Below, piece by piece: positions 1-6,169 of a DNA stretch of 6,886 bases (positions are counted from its first letter, which is position 1; the number at the start of each line of letters is the position of its first letter). The notes below the pieces were generated by a model. The model did not search any database and was not told where the DNA came from. It worked only from the letters and a program-made list of their open reading frames with translations. The translations under genes and the position numbers were made by a program. Origin of the DNA: Mycobacterium sp. GTDB lineage: Bacteria > Actinomycetota > Actinomycetes > Mycobacteriales > Mycobacteriaceae. The DNA is taken from assembly GCA_018882545.1 (NCBI GenBank), contig VERS01000112.1, positions 1 to 6,886 on the forward strand, written 5' to 3'.

Positions 1-691
1 GGCCGGGGCGACCCCGGTGCAGAACGTCGGCGCCTACGGCGTCGAGGTGGCCGACTGGATGACCCGGATCATGCTGTTGGACCGCCCCGGCGGCGCGGTG
101 CGCTGGGTGCCCGCCGGGGAGTTGGGGTTCGGCTACCGGCACAGCGTGCTCAAGCACTCCGCGGCAGCCACCGTGCTGGAGGTGGAGTTCGCCTTGGACC
201 CGGATGGCCGCTCCGCCCCGGTGCGCTACGCCGAACTGGCCGGCGCACTCGGTGTCCCCGTCGGTGACCGCACCGGACCCGAACGGGTGCGCGCCGCGGT
301 GCTGGCACTGCGTGCAGCCAAGGGTATGGTGCTCGACCCGGACGACCACGACACCTGGAGTGTCGGTTCGTTTTTCACCAATCCGGTTGTGTCCGAAGAG
401 CACTTTGCGTCGATCCGCGCCCAGTCGGCGGGCACCGTCCCGCACTATCCGGCCGACGGCGGAGTCAAACTGGCGGCCGGCTGGCTGGTGGAGCGGGCGG
501 GTTTCGGCAAGGGATTTCCCGGCTCGGGCCGGTGCCGGTTGTCCACCAGACACGCACTCGCCCTCACCAATCGCGGTGGGGCCAGCACCGCGGACGTGCT
601 GGCACTGGCCCGCACGGTCCGCGACGGAGTGCTGGCCGCCTTCGGGGTGACCCTGGTACCCGAACCGGTGCTGGTGGGCTGCGCACTTTAG
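1..691 (+). CDS. murB: UDP-N-acetylenolpyruvoylglucosamine reductase (MurB), 3' part
   Basis: MurB is a cytoplasmic FAD enzyme that reduces UDP-GlcNAc-enolpyruvate to UDP-MurNAc with NADPH, the second committed step of peptidoglycan precursor synthesis. The gene runs in from the left edge. The reading frame is open from base 2, giving 229 visible residues of a family that is usually about 340-370 residues in mycobacteria, so roughly the N-terminal third (most of the FAD-binding domain) is missing. Visible family motifs in order are [12 protein letters not shown] at the edge, GYRHS (FAD/substrate region), SVGSFFTNP (containing the catalytic serine of the C-terminal domain), [13 protein letters not shown], and a C-terminal PEPVLVG whose glutamate corresponds to the catalytic acid. 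The GTG at 17 is internal and not the start. The TAG stop overlaps the stop of the convergent SDR gene. In M. tuberculosis, murB is followed by lprQ on the same strand, which is absent here. Identification is secure. Confidence 0.96.
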   Translation, partial: AGATPVQNVGAYGVEVADWMTRIMLLDRPGGAVRWVPAGELGFGYRHSVLKHSAAATVLEVEFALDPDGRSAPVRYAELAGALGVPVGDRTGPERVRAAVLALRAAKGMVLDPDDHDTWSVGSFFTNPVVSEEHFASIRAQSAGTVPHYPADGGVKLAAGWLVERAGFGKGFPGSGRCRLSTRHALALTNRGGASTADVLALARTVRDGVLAAFGVTLVPEPVLVGCAL

Positions 692-1461
692 ATGGTGGGA
701 GGGGGCTGGCCGGTCCGGCGGTTGTACCGGCTGGCGCTGGCCTGGTCCCGGGGCCGGATGACGATCTGGTCGATGTTGACGTGCGGCGGGCGGGCGGCGA
801 CGAAGCCGATCACCTCGGCGACGTCACGCGCCACCAGGGGCGTGATGCCGGCGTAGACGGCGTCGGCCCGTTGGGTGTCGCCGCCGAATCGCACCAGGGA
901 GAACTCCGTCTGCACCGCACCCGGGGCGATCTCGGTGAGCCGGACCGGTTTGCCGAGCAGTTCACCGCGCAGGGTGCGGTGCAGCGCGGCCTGGGCGTGT
1001 TTGGCGGCGGTGTAACCGGCGCCGCCGTCGTAGACCTCCAGTGCGGCGATGGAGGTGACGGTGACGATCAGGCCGTTGCCGGAGGCGATCAACGCCGGCA
1101 GCAGCGCCCGGGTGACCTGCAACGTGCCGATCACGTTGGTCTCCCACATCCAGCGCCAGTCGTCGAGGTCGGCCTCGGCGACCGATTGCAGGCCCTTGGC
1201 CCCGCCGGCATTGTTGACCAGCACGTCGACCCGTTCCAACCGCTGGGCCAGCGCCGTCACCGCCTGCTCGTCGGTGACGTCACCGGCCACGCCCGTACCG
1301 CCGATCTCGGCGGCCAGGCGCTCGATCCGGTCGGCGCGGCGGGCCATGGCGACAACGTGAAAACCCTGGGCAGCAAGGATTCTCGCGGTCGCCTCGCCGA
1401 TACCCGAACTGGCACCTGTCACCACGGCGACCCGTGCGTGGGCCTCTGGAGGTGCGCTCAC
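688..1461 (-). CDS. SDR family NADP(H)-dependent oxidoreductase (Rv0484c-like)
   Basis: This is a 257-residue classical short-chain dehydrogenase/reductase, the usual length for the family. The cofactor motif TGASSGIG lies at residues 15-22. Arg41-Arg42 after the second strand suggests a preference for NADP(H). Asp61 contacts adenine, and NNAG is at 83-86. The catalytic set Asn109, Ser137, Tyr150 and Lys154 (YTAAK) is complete, followed by PGAVQTEF at about 180. The C-terminal [11 protein letters not shown] segment resembles YdfG-type SDRs that oxidise small hydroxy acids, but the real substrate is unknown. The GTG start is preferred because TGASSGIG then sits at the normal distance from the N-terminus and a TANNNT hexamer ends 7 nt upstream. 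No Shine-Dalgarno sequence is visible, so a leaderless mRNA is likely. The gene is convergent with murB (stop codons overlapping) and divergent from mshA across 59 bp. By position and similarity it matches M. tuberculosis Rv0484c. It is probably soluble, with no signal peptide. Confidence 0.93.
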   Translation of the reverse strand: MSAPPEAHARVAVVTGASSGIGEATARILAAQGFHVVAMARRADRIERLAAEIGGTGVAGDVTDEQAVTALAQRLERVDVLVNNAGGAKGLQSVAEADLDDWRWMWETNVIGTLQVTRALLPALIASGNGLIVTVTSIAALEVYDGGAGYTAAKHAQAALHRTLRGELLGKPVRLTEIAPGAVQTEFSLVRFGGDTQRADAVYAGITPLVARDVAEVIGFVAARPPHVNIDQIVIRPRDQASASRYNRRTGQPPPTI

Positions 1462-1468
1462 CGCACCG

Positions 1469-1474
1469 ACTCTA
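1469..1474 (-). promoter_or_regulatory. -10 element for the SDR gene, leaderless type
   Basis: Read on the minus strand the hexamer is TAGAGT, a match to the mycobacterial SigA -10 consensus TANNNT. Seven bases separate it from the GTG at 1461, which is the normal distance from a -10 element to the transcription start. Transcription would therefore begin at, or within a base of, the first base of the start codon. No Shine-Dalgarno-like sequence lies in between, which supports a leaderless message. No good TTGACA-like -35 is seen about 17 bp upstream, which is common in mycobacterial promoters. Confidence 0.6.
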
Positions 1475-1508
1475 GCCAGCAGCGGCGGCTTCCGGCGCAG
1501 CTGTCGGG

Positions 1509-1514
1509 CATGAT
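1509..1514 (+). promoter_or_regulatory. Possible -10 element for mshA
   Basis: CATGAT ends six bases before the GTG start of mshA. It keeps the A at position 2 and the T at position 6 of TANNNT but lacks the leading T. The spacing would give a leaderless mshA transcript, and there is no Shine-Dalgarno sequence in front of the GTG. The match is weak, and the true promoter could lie elsewhere in the 59-bp gap or inside the SDR gene. Confidence 0.25.
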
Positions 1515-1520
1515 GGTCAG

Positions 1521-2873
1521 GTGCGGCATCCCCGGGACCTGACCGACGCCGGTCCGCCGCCGCGGCGGGTGGCGGTGCTTTCGGTGCACACCTCCCCGAT
1601 GGCCCAACCCGGCACCGGCGATGCCGGCGGCATGAACGTCTACGTGCTGCAGACCGCGCTACACATGGCCGCCCGTGGTGTGGACGTCGAGATCTTCACC
1701 CGGGCCACCTCCTCGGCCGACCCGCCCACGGTCCGGGTGGCGCCGGGCGTGCTGGTGCGCAATGTGGTCGCCGGGCCCTTCGAGGGTCTGGACAAGTACG
1801 ACCTGCCGACGCAACTGTGCGCCTTCACCGCCGGTGTGCTGCGGGCCGAGGCCAATCACGAGCCGGGCCACTACGACATCGTTCATTCGCACTACTGGCT
1901 GTCCGGTCAGGTCGGCTGGCTGGCCCGCGACCGCTGGGCGGTCCCGTTGGTGCACACCGCCCACACCCTGGCCGCGGTCAAGAACGCGGCCCTGGCCGAC
2001 GGTGACGCTCCGGAGCCGCCGTTGCGCTCAGTGGGCGAACAGCAGGTGGTCGACGAGGCCGACCGGCTCATCGTCAACACCGAAGACGAAGCGCAGCAAT
2101 TGGTTTCGCTGCACGGGGCAGACCGGTCGCGCATCGACGTTGTTCATCCGGGGGTGGATCTGCAGACCTTCACCCCGGGTGACCGGTCGGCGGCCCGGGC
2201 CGCTCTCGGGCTGCCGGTCGCGGGACCGATCGCGGCGTTCGTCGGCCGGATTCAGCCGCTGAAAGCCCCCGACGTGCTGCTGCGGGCGGCGGCTCTGGTG
2301 CCCCCCACCGCAGCGGGCCCGGTGCACGTCGTGGTCGCCGGCGGCGCTTCCGGCCGCGTCGAAGGCGGCGGGCCGGCCGCCCCAGACGGCCTGCGGCGGC
2401 TGGCCGGGGAACTCGGTATCGCCGACCGGGTGACCTTCCTGCCGCCCCAGGCCCGCGAGCAGCTCGTCAACGTCTACCGGGCGGCTGATCTGGTCGCAGT
2501 GCCCAGCTACTCGGAGTCCTTCGGCCTGGTCGCGGTGGAGGCCCAGGCCTGCGGCACGCCGGTGATCGCGGCCGCGGTGGGCGGGCTGCCGGTCGCCGTC
2601 GACGACGGGGGCAGCGGCATCCTGGTCGCCGGTCACGACCCGCAGCGGTGGGCCGAGGCGATCACCGGGCTGCTGGACTCCGACGCCGACGACCTCCACC
2701 GGGCGGCGATCGCCCACGCGGCGCAATTCTCCTGGCAGCGAAGTGTCGACGCCCTGCTGGCCAGCTACGGGCGGGCCATCGCCGACTACCGCCGCACCCA
2801 CCGTGGCGCGCGCGACCTGGCCGGCCGGCGGCCGGCCCGCCGTTGGACCATGCGGCGGGGGGTGCGCGCGTGA
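1521..2873 (+). CDS. mshA: D-inositol-3-phosphate glycosyltransferase MshA
   Basis: MshA transfers GlcNAc from UDP-GlcNAc to 1L-inositol-1-phosphate, the first step of mycothiol synthesis; mycothiol is the main low-molecular-weight thiol of actinobacteria. The 450-residue protein has the GT-B fold of glycosyltransferase family 4. The N-terminal domain carries [21 protein letters not shown] (about residues 21-41), whose glycine loop binds the nucleotide-sugar phosphate, and HSHYWLSG at 122-129. The C-terminal domain starts near [11 protein letters not shown] (241-251), with Arg243 and Lys248 the expected diphosphate-binding pair, and has the GT4 E-x7-E motif at Glu332 and Glu340 ([11 protein letters not shown]). 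The last 25 or so residues form an arginine-rich tail, probably disordered. The GTG at 1521 is chosen because no in-frame start exists nearby upstream and the [10 protein letters not shown] strand then begins near residue 17, as in known MshA proteins. The stop overlaps the ybjN-like start by 4 bp, implying co-transcription. The ROK-type regulator that neighbours mshA in M. tuberculosis is absent. Confidence 0.97.
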   Translation: MRHPRDLTDAGPPPRRVAVLSVHTSPMAQPGTGDAGGMNVYVLQTALHMAARGVDVEIFTRATSSADPPTVRVAPGVLVRNVVAGPFEGLDKYDLPTQLCAFTAGVLRAEANHEPGHYDIVHSHYWLSGQVGWLARDRWAVPLVHTAHTLAAVKNAALADGDAPEPPLRSVGEQQVVDEADRLIVNTEDEAQQLVSLHGADRSRIDVVHPGVDLQTFTPGDRSAARAALGLPVAGPIAAFVGRIQPLKAPDVLLRAAALVPPTAAGPVHVVVAGGASGRVEGGGPAAPDGLRRLAGELGIADRVTFLPPQAREQLVNVYRAADLVAVPSYSESFGLVAVEAQACGTPVIAAAVGGLPVAVDDGGSGILVAGHDPQRWAEAITGLLDSDADDLHRAAIAHAAQFSWQRSVDALLASYGRAIADYRRTHRGARDLAGRRPARRWTMRRGVRA

Positions 2874-3436
2874 CGGCCGGCGACCCGCGTCAGGTCGAGG
2901 GCCGGGTGCGTCAGGAGATCGAGCGAACCCTCACCGAGCACGGACTGAACTTCACCCGCTACGAAGGTGCCCACGGTGGGCTGCCGGGGCTCATCGTCGA
3001 ACTGCCCGGTGAGCGCAAGCTGGTCACCAACACCCTGCTGTCCATCGGCGAGCACTCGGTGCGGGTGGAGGCGTTCGTCTGCCGCCGGCCCGATGAGAAC
3101 CACGAGGGTGTCTACCGCTTCCTGCTCAAGCGCAACCGTCGGCTCTACGGGGTGGCCTACACCCTGGACAACATCGGCGACATCTACCTGATCGGGCGAA
3201 TCGCCCTGGACGTGATCAACGCCGACGAGATCGACCGGGTGCTCGGGCAGGTCGTCGAAGCGGTCAACAACGACTTCAACACCCTGCTCGAGCTCGGCTT
3301 CGCCACCTCGATCCGCAAGGAGTGGGCCTGGCGGGTGGCCCGCGGGGAGTCGCTGAAGAACCTGAAGGCCTTCGAGCATCTGATCGAGGACGGCGATGCC
3401 GATCCCGCCGGCGGCGGCGAACACGACAAACGCTGA
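2870..3436 (+). CDS. YbjN domain-containing protein (Rv0487-like)
   Basis: This 188-residue protein belongs to the YbjN family, whose fold resembles type III secretion chaperones and whose biochemical role is not established. It matches M. tuberculosis Rv0487, which also lies directly after mshA. Visible family-like segments include [20 protein letters not shown] (about 42-61), [20 protein letters not shown] (about 65-84), the [16 protein letters not shown] strand, GDIYLIGRI, and a C-terminal helix around [19 protein letters not shown]. No signal peptide, membrane segment or catalytic motif is visible, so it is probably a cytosolic structural or chaperone-like protein. The GTG at 2870 is preferred over longer in-frame starts because it overlaps the mshA TGA as GTGA and has a G-rich stretch at 2857-2862 seven bases upstream that can act as a ribosome binding site. 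Upstream in-frame codons only read the mshA sequence out of frame. The gene is almost certainly in an operon with mshA; no function in mycothiol synthesis is shown. Confidence 0.9.
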   Translation: MTAGDPRQVEGRVRQEIERTLTEHGLNFTRYEGAHGGLPGLIVELPGERKLVTNTLLSIGEHSVRVEAFVCRRPDENHEGVYRFLLKRNRRLYGVAYTLDNIGDIYLIGRIALDVINADEIDRVLGQVVEAVNNDFNTLLELGFATSIRKEWAWRVARGESLKNLKAFEHLIEDGDADPAGGGEHDKR

Positions 3437-3445
3437 GCCCCAGCG

Positions 3446-3454
3446 TGAGACACT
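3446..3454 (+). promoter_or_regulatory. Possible extended -10 element for gpm1
   Basis: TGAGACACT resembles an extended -10 (TGN followed by a NANNNT hexamer, GACACT) and ends six bases before the gpm1 ATG. There is no Shine-Dalgarno sequence in the 24-bp gap after the ybjN-like gene, so an internal, possibly leaderless gpm1 transcript would explain how it is translated. The hexamer lacks the first T of TANNNT, so the call is tentative. Confidence 0.25.
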
Positions 3455-3460
3455 TCGGCT

Positions 3461-4213
3461 ATGGCTGACGGCGACTGCACTCTGATCCTGCTCCGCCACG
3501 GCGAAAGCCAGTGGAATGCGCTCAACCTGTTCACCGGCTGGGTGGACGTCGACCTCACCGACAAGGGCCGAGCCGAGGCCGCGCGCGCCGGTGAGTTGAT
3601 CGGCGCCCTCGACCGGTTACCCGACGTGCTCTACACCTCGCTGCTGCGCCGGGCCATCAACACCGCCAACATCGCACTGGACAAGGCCGACCGGCACTGG
3701 ATTCCGGTGCACCGCAACTGGCGGCTCAACGAACGCCACTACGGCGCGCTGCAGGGCCTGGACAAGGCGGCGACCAAAGCCAAATACGGTGAGGAGCAGT
3801 TCATGGCGTGGCGACGGTCCTATGACACGCCACCGCCACCGATCGAACGGGGCAGCACGTTCAGCCAGGACGCCGACCCCCGCTACGCCGAGATCGACGG
3901 CGGCCCGCTGACCGAGTGCCTCGCCGACGTGGTGGCCCGCTTCGTCCCGTACTTCGAGAGCACCATCGCGACGGGTCTGCGGGCGGGTAGGACGGTGCTG
4001 ATCGCCGCTCACGGCAATTCCCTTCGGGCACTGGTGAAGTACCTCGACGGCATGTCCGATGCGGACGTCGTCGGCCTGAACATCCCGACCGGTATTCCGT
4101 TGCGGTACGACCTCGACGCCGATCTCAAGCCGCTGGTCGTCGGGGGCGCATACCTCGATCCGGAGGCGGCCGCGGCCGGCGCTGCCGCCGTCGCGAGCCA
4201 GGGCTCCAAATAG
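3461..4213 (+). CDS. gpm1: 2,3-bisphosphoglycerate-dependent phosphoglycerate mutase
   Basis: This enzyme interconverts 3-phosphoglycerate and 2-phosphoglycerate in glycolysis and gluconeogenesis through a phosphohistidine intermediate. The 250-residue length is standard for the cofactor-dependent (dPGM) family. The catalytic motif [10 protein letters not shown] puts Arg12 and the phosphorylated His13 at the N-terminus. [10 protein letters not shown] follows. Glu91 in [10 protein letters not shown] is the expected proton donor, and [16 protein letters not shown] supplies the second catalytic His184. The protein ends in an Ala-rich tail ([16 protein letters not shown]), usual for mycobacterial Gpm1. 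The ATG at 3461 is chosen because it places RHGES at the family position; nothing upstream in frame fits. It lies 24 bp after the YbjN-family gene and 96 bp before senX3, the same order as in M. tuberculosis except that the LysE-type gene recalled between ybjN and gpm1 there is missing. It is cytosolic and probably essential. Confidence 0.97.
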   Translation: MADGDCTLILLRHGESQWNALNLFTGWVDVDLTDKGRAEAARAGELIGALDRLPDVLYTSLLRRAINTANIALDKADRHWIPVHRNWRLNERHYGALQGLDKAATKAKYGEEQFMAWRRSYDTPPPPIERGSTFSQDADPRYAEIDGGPLTECLADVVARFVPYFESTIATGLRAGRTVLIAAHGNSLRALVKYLDGMSDADVVGLNIPTGIPLRYDLDADLKPLVVGGAYLDPEAAAAGAAAVASQGSK

Positions 4214-4221
4214 AACGGATC

Positions 4222-4250
4222 CTGGAACATCAGGTGAACGCTTCCTGAAG
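4222..4250. promoter_or_regulatory. Candidate RegX3 (PHO-box-like) operator upstream of senX3
   Basis: Three 7-base units start exactly 11 bp apart: CTGGAAC at 4222-4228, GGTGAAC at 4233-4239 and CCTGAAG at 4244-4250. On the minus strand they read CTTCAGG, GTTCACC and GTTCCAG. The middle unit is a perfect match to the GTTCACC core of the 11-bp direct-repeat PHO box known for the related response regulator PhoP of Streptomyces. RegX3 is an OmpR/PhoB-family regulator known to bind its own senX3 promoter, so autoregulation is the natural reading. The outer units keep only part of the core. The array ends about 25 bp upstream of the expected -35 position, farther than in a typical PhoB-activated promoter. 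Confidence 0.5.
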
Positions 4251-4292
4251 ACGCAGTTCGGCAGGTTGCCCGTGTTTTGGGGAGGCGGGCGG

Positions 4293-4313
4293 GTGCGTAC
4301 GCTCTCGGTGTGA
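4293..4313 (+). other. Six-codon upstream reading frame overlapping the senX3 start
   Basis: A strong Shine-Dalgarno sequence, GGGGAGG at 4279-4285, lies seven bases before a GTG at 4293. This GTG opens a reading frame of six codons (MRTLSV) that stops with TGA at 4311-4313, overlapping the senX3 GTG at 4310-4312. The Shine-Dalgarno sequence is 24 bases from the senX3 start, too far to serve it directly. If any transcript starts upstream of about 4275, ribosomes could load here and re-initiate on senX3. If transcription starts at 4310 the frame is never made. It may also be chance in G-rich DNA. Confidence 0.2.
4298..4303 (+). promoter_or_regulatory. -10 element for senX3, leaderless type
   Basis: TACGCT matches TANNNT and is followed by six bases and then the senX3 GTG, so RNA polymerase would start at the first base of the start codon. 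The region 17 bp upstream (4275-4280, TTTTGG) is only a poor -35, which fits a promoter that depends on an activator such as phosphorylated RegX3. Confidence 0.5.
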
Positions 4314-5482
4314 GTGTTAGCGCGATCGCGCTCGCGGGCCTGGTGGGACTGGCGGGTATCGCGCTCGGCGCGATCCTGGCGCGGATGGCTCCCCTGGCCC
4401 GACGGCGCCGGAGTGCCGACACCGAATCCCGACTGACGACGGGGGAGTTGTTGCAGCGCGCGGTCTCCAAAGCCCCGATCGGCGTGCTGGTGGTCGACTC
4501 CACCCGCGGTGTGCCGGTTATCAACGGCCGCGTCACCGAGATGGGGCTGATGCGCGAGGGTGTGCTCGATGACCGGCTCTGGAAAGTCACTCAGCGGACC
4601 CTTGCCACCGGCCAGGACGCCGAGGTGGAGCTTTCCGCCCCGCGCGGTCTGGCCGGGCGGCGCGCCGGTCTGGCGGTGCACGGCACGATCCGCCTGCTGA
4701 GCGATCAGACGCCGCGCCTGGCGGTGGTCTACCTCGATGACCAGTCCGAGCAGGTCCGCATGGAGGCCAGTCGCCGCGACTTCGTCGCCAATGTCAGTCA
4801 CGAACTCAAGACGCCGGTTGCGGCGATGGCGGTGCTGTCGGAGGCGTTGCTGGAGTCCACCGACGACCCGGAGACCGTGCAGCGGTTCGGCAGCAAGATC
4901 TACACCGAGTCGCAGCGGCTCGCCAACATGGTCGGCGAGCTGATCGAACTGTCCCGGCTGCAGGGCGCCGAGCGGCTGCCCGACCTGGTTGCTGTTGACG
5001 TGGATACCGTTGTGCAGGAGGCGATTTCTCGACATAAGGTGGTCGCCGAGAAGGAAGGCATCACGGTGAAGATCGATGATGCCACCGGGTTGAAGGTACT
5101 GGGTGACGAAGCGCTGCTGATCACGGCGATCGCCAACCTGATCTCCAACGCGATCGCGTACTCGCCGCGAGATTCGACGGTCTCGATCAGCCGGCGGCGC
5201 AACGGCGGCATGGTGGAGATCGCGGTGACCGACCGCGGCATCGGTATCGCCCAGGAGGACCAGGAACGGGTCTTCGAGCGGTTCTTCCGGGTCGACAAGG
5301 CGCGGTCGCGCGCCACCGGGGGGACCGGATTGGGTTTGGCCATCGTCAAGCACGTCGCCGCCAACCACAACGGGAGCATCCGGCTGTGGAGTCAGCGCGG
5401 CACCGGTTCCACCTTCACGTTGTCCATTCCCGCCTACGGCGGCCCGGAAGCCCACGACCACGAAGAGCAGGAGGATCAGTGA
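4310..5482 (+). CDS. senX3: Sensor histidine kinase SenX3
   Basis: SenX3 is the membrane histidine kinase that phosphorylates RegX3 when inorganic phosphate is scarce. The 390-residue protein has one hydrophobic N-terminal segment (residues 3-24), followed by an Arg-rich cytoplasmic stop sequence, with no sizeable extracellular domain. A PAS-like domain spans about 50-145. The HisKA domain has [12 protein letters not shown] with phosphoacceptor His164 (His167 in M. tuberculosis). The ATPase domain has the N box around Asn276/Asn280 ([10 protein letters not shown]), G1 DRGIGI at 308-313, F box FERFFR at 322-327 and G2 GGTGLGLA at 337-344, so all catalytic motifs are intact. GTG 4310 is chosen because a -10 element sits six bases upstream and translation then begins directly with the membrane helix. 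The in-frame TTG at 4277 would add a polar, Arg-containing stretch. The stop overlaps the regX3 start. The signal probably reaches it through the Pst uptake system, as known for other mycobacteria. Confidence 0.96.
   Translation: MSVSAIALAGLVGLAGIALGAILARMAPLARRRRSADTESRLTTGELLQRAVSKAPIGVLVVDSTRGVPVINGRVTEMGLMREGVLDDRLWKVTQRTLATGQDAEVELSAPRGLAGRRAGLAVHGTIRLLSDQTPRLAVVYLDDQSEQVRMEASRRDFVANVSHELKTPVAAMAVLSEALLESTDDPETVQRFGSKIYTESQRLANMVGELIELSRLQGAERLPDLVAVDVDTVVQEAISRHKVVAEKEGITVKIDDATGLKVLGDEALLITAIANLISNAIAYSPRDSTVSISRRRNGGMVEIAVTDRGIGIAQEDQERVFERFFRVDKARSRATGGTGLGLAIVKHVAANHNGSIRLWSQRGTGSTFTLSIPAYGGPEAHDHEEQEDQ
5469..5474 (+). promoter_or_regulatory. Ribosome binding site for regX3
   Basis: AGGAGG is a full Shine-Dalgarno match inside the 3' end of senX3, four bases before the GTG at 5479. 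It fixes the regX3 start at this GTG rather than at in-frame codons further upstream (such as 5386) and, with the overlapping stop, indicates coupled translation of kinase and regulator. Confidence 0.85.
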
Positions 5483-6156
5483 TTCGGGTGTTGATCGTCG
5501 AGGACGAGGAGTCGCTGGCCGAGCCACTTGCCTATCTGCTCCGCAAGGAAGGCTTCGAGGCCACCGTGGTGGCCGACGGGCCCTCCGCGCTGGCCGAGTT
5601 CGACCGGTCCGGTGCCGACATCGTGCTGCTGGACCTGATGCTGCCGGGTATGAGCGGCACCGAGGTGTGCAAGCACCTGCGGGCACGCTCCGGTGTCCCG
5701 GTGATCATGCTCACCGCCCGGGACAGCGAGATCGACAAGGTACTCGGTCTGGAACTGGGGGCCGACGACTATGTGACCAAGCCGTATTCGGCCCGGGAAC
5801 TCATCGCCCGGATCCGCGCGGTACTGCGGCGTGGCAGTGAGGCCGATGTCGGCGAGGCGGTGCTCGAGGCCGGGCCGGTGCGGATGGATATCGAACGCCA
5901 CATTGTCAGCGTCGAGGGCCGGCCAATCCCGATGCCGCTCAAGGAGTTCGAGCTGCTGGCCTTCCTGATGCGCAACAAGGGCCGGGTGCTGACCCGCGGC
6001 CAGTTGATCGACCGGGTCTGGGGCGCCGATTACGTCGGGGACACCAAAACTCTCGACGTTCACGTTAAGCGGCTGCGGTCCAAGATCGAGGCCGATCCGG
6101 CCAACCCGGTCCGACTGGTGACGGTGCGAGGCCTGGGCTACAAGCTGGAGGGCTGA
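5479..6156 (+). CDS. regX3: Two-component response regulator RegX3
   Basis: RegX3 is the DNA-binding partner of SenX3 and controls phosphate-scavenging genes, with known links to ESX-5 secretion and virulence in pathogenic mycobacteria. The 225-residue protein is an OmpR/PhoB-type regulator (227 in M. tuberculosis, by memory). The receiver domain (1-116) shows the acidic pair Glu8-Asp9, phosphoacceptor Asp52 in [11 protein letters not shown], Thr79 in MLTAR, Tyr98 and Lys101 in DDYVTKPYS. The C-terminal winged-helix domain (about 130-225) contains [13 protein letters not shown], the recognition-helix region [17 protein letters not shown], and [10 protein letters not shown] at the end. The GTG start overlaps the senX3 TGA as GTGA and has a perfect ribosome binding site. 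The intergenic repeats (MIRU) that separate the two genes in M. tuberculosis are absent, so the tight overlap is probably the ancestral arrangement. A convergent gene ends 13 bp downstream. Confidence 0.97.
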   Translation: MIRVLIVEDEESLAEPLAYLLRKEGFEATVVADGPSALAEFDRSGADIVLLDLMLPGMSGTEVCKHLRARSGVPVIMLTARDSEIDKVLGLELGADDYVTKPYSARELIARIRAVLRRGSEADVGEAVLEAGPVRMDIERHIVSVEGRPIPMPLKEFELLAFLMRNKGRVLTRGQLIDRVWGADYVGDTKTLDVHVKRLRSKIEADPANPVRLVTVRGLGYKLEG

Positions 6157-6169
6157 CCGATCCGGTTTC

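Noticed and set aside
532..1542. 336-codon plus-strand frame antisense to the SDR gene
   Set aside because: It begins inside murB in another frame and covers an SDR gene with a complete active site. The translation is Gly/Arg/Asp/Val-rich noise.
2028..2801. 257-codon minus-strand frame inside mshA (and a similar one at 2786-3499)
   Set aside because: Both lie antisense to well-supported coding regions and show no conserved motifs.
2648..2869. Longer 5' extension of the ybjN-like gene
   Set aside because: The added residues are the mshA coding region read out of frame. The GTGA overlap at 2870 gives a protein of the family's normal length.
4241..4250. CTTCCTGAAG palindrome as a gpm1 terminator
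   Set aside because: The stem is four base pairs with a two-base loop and no T tract. Its right half is better explained as part of the 11-bp repeat array.
4277..4309. Upstream in-frame TTG as the senX3 start
   Set aside because: It would add eleven mostly polar residues with two arginines before the membrane helix and would place the start upstream of the -10 element. GTG 4310 fits both promoter and protein.
5386..5478. Upstream in-frame start for regX3
   Set aside because: It would read 93 bases of senX3 out of frame and put non-family residues before the first receiver strand. The perfect ribosome binding site points to 5479.
3617..5686. 689-codon open frame on the minus strand across gpm1, senX3 and regX3
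   Set aside because: It is antisense to three genes with complete family motifs and crosses the senX3 promoter. Its product is a low-complexity Arg/Gly/Pro/Asp/His-rich string with no recognisable domain, as expected for a shadow frame in high-GC DNA where stop codons are rare.
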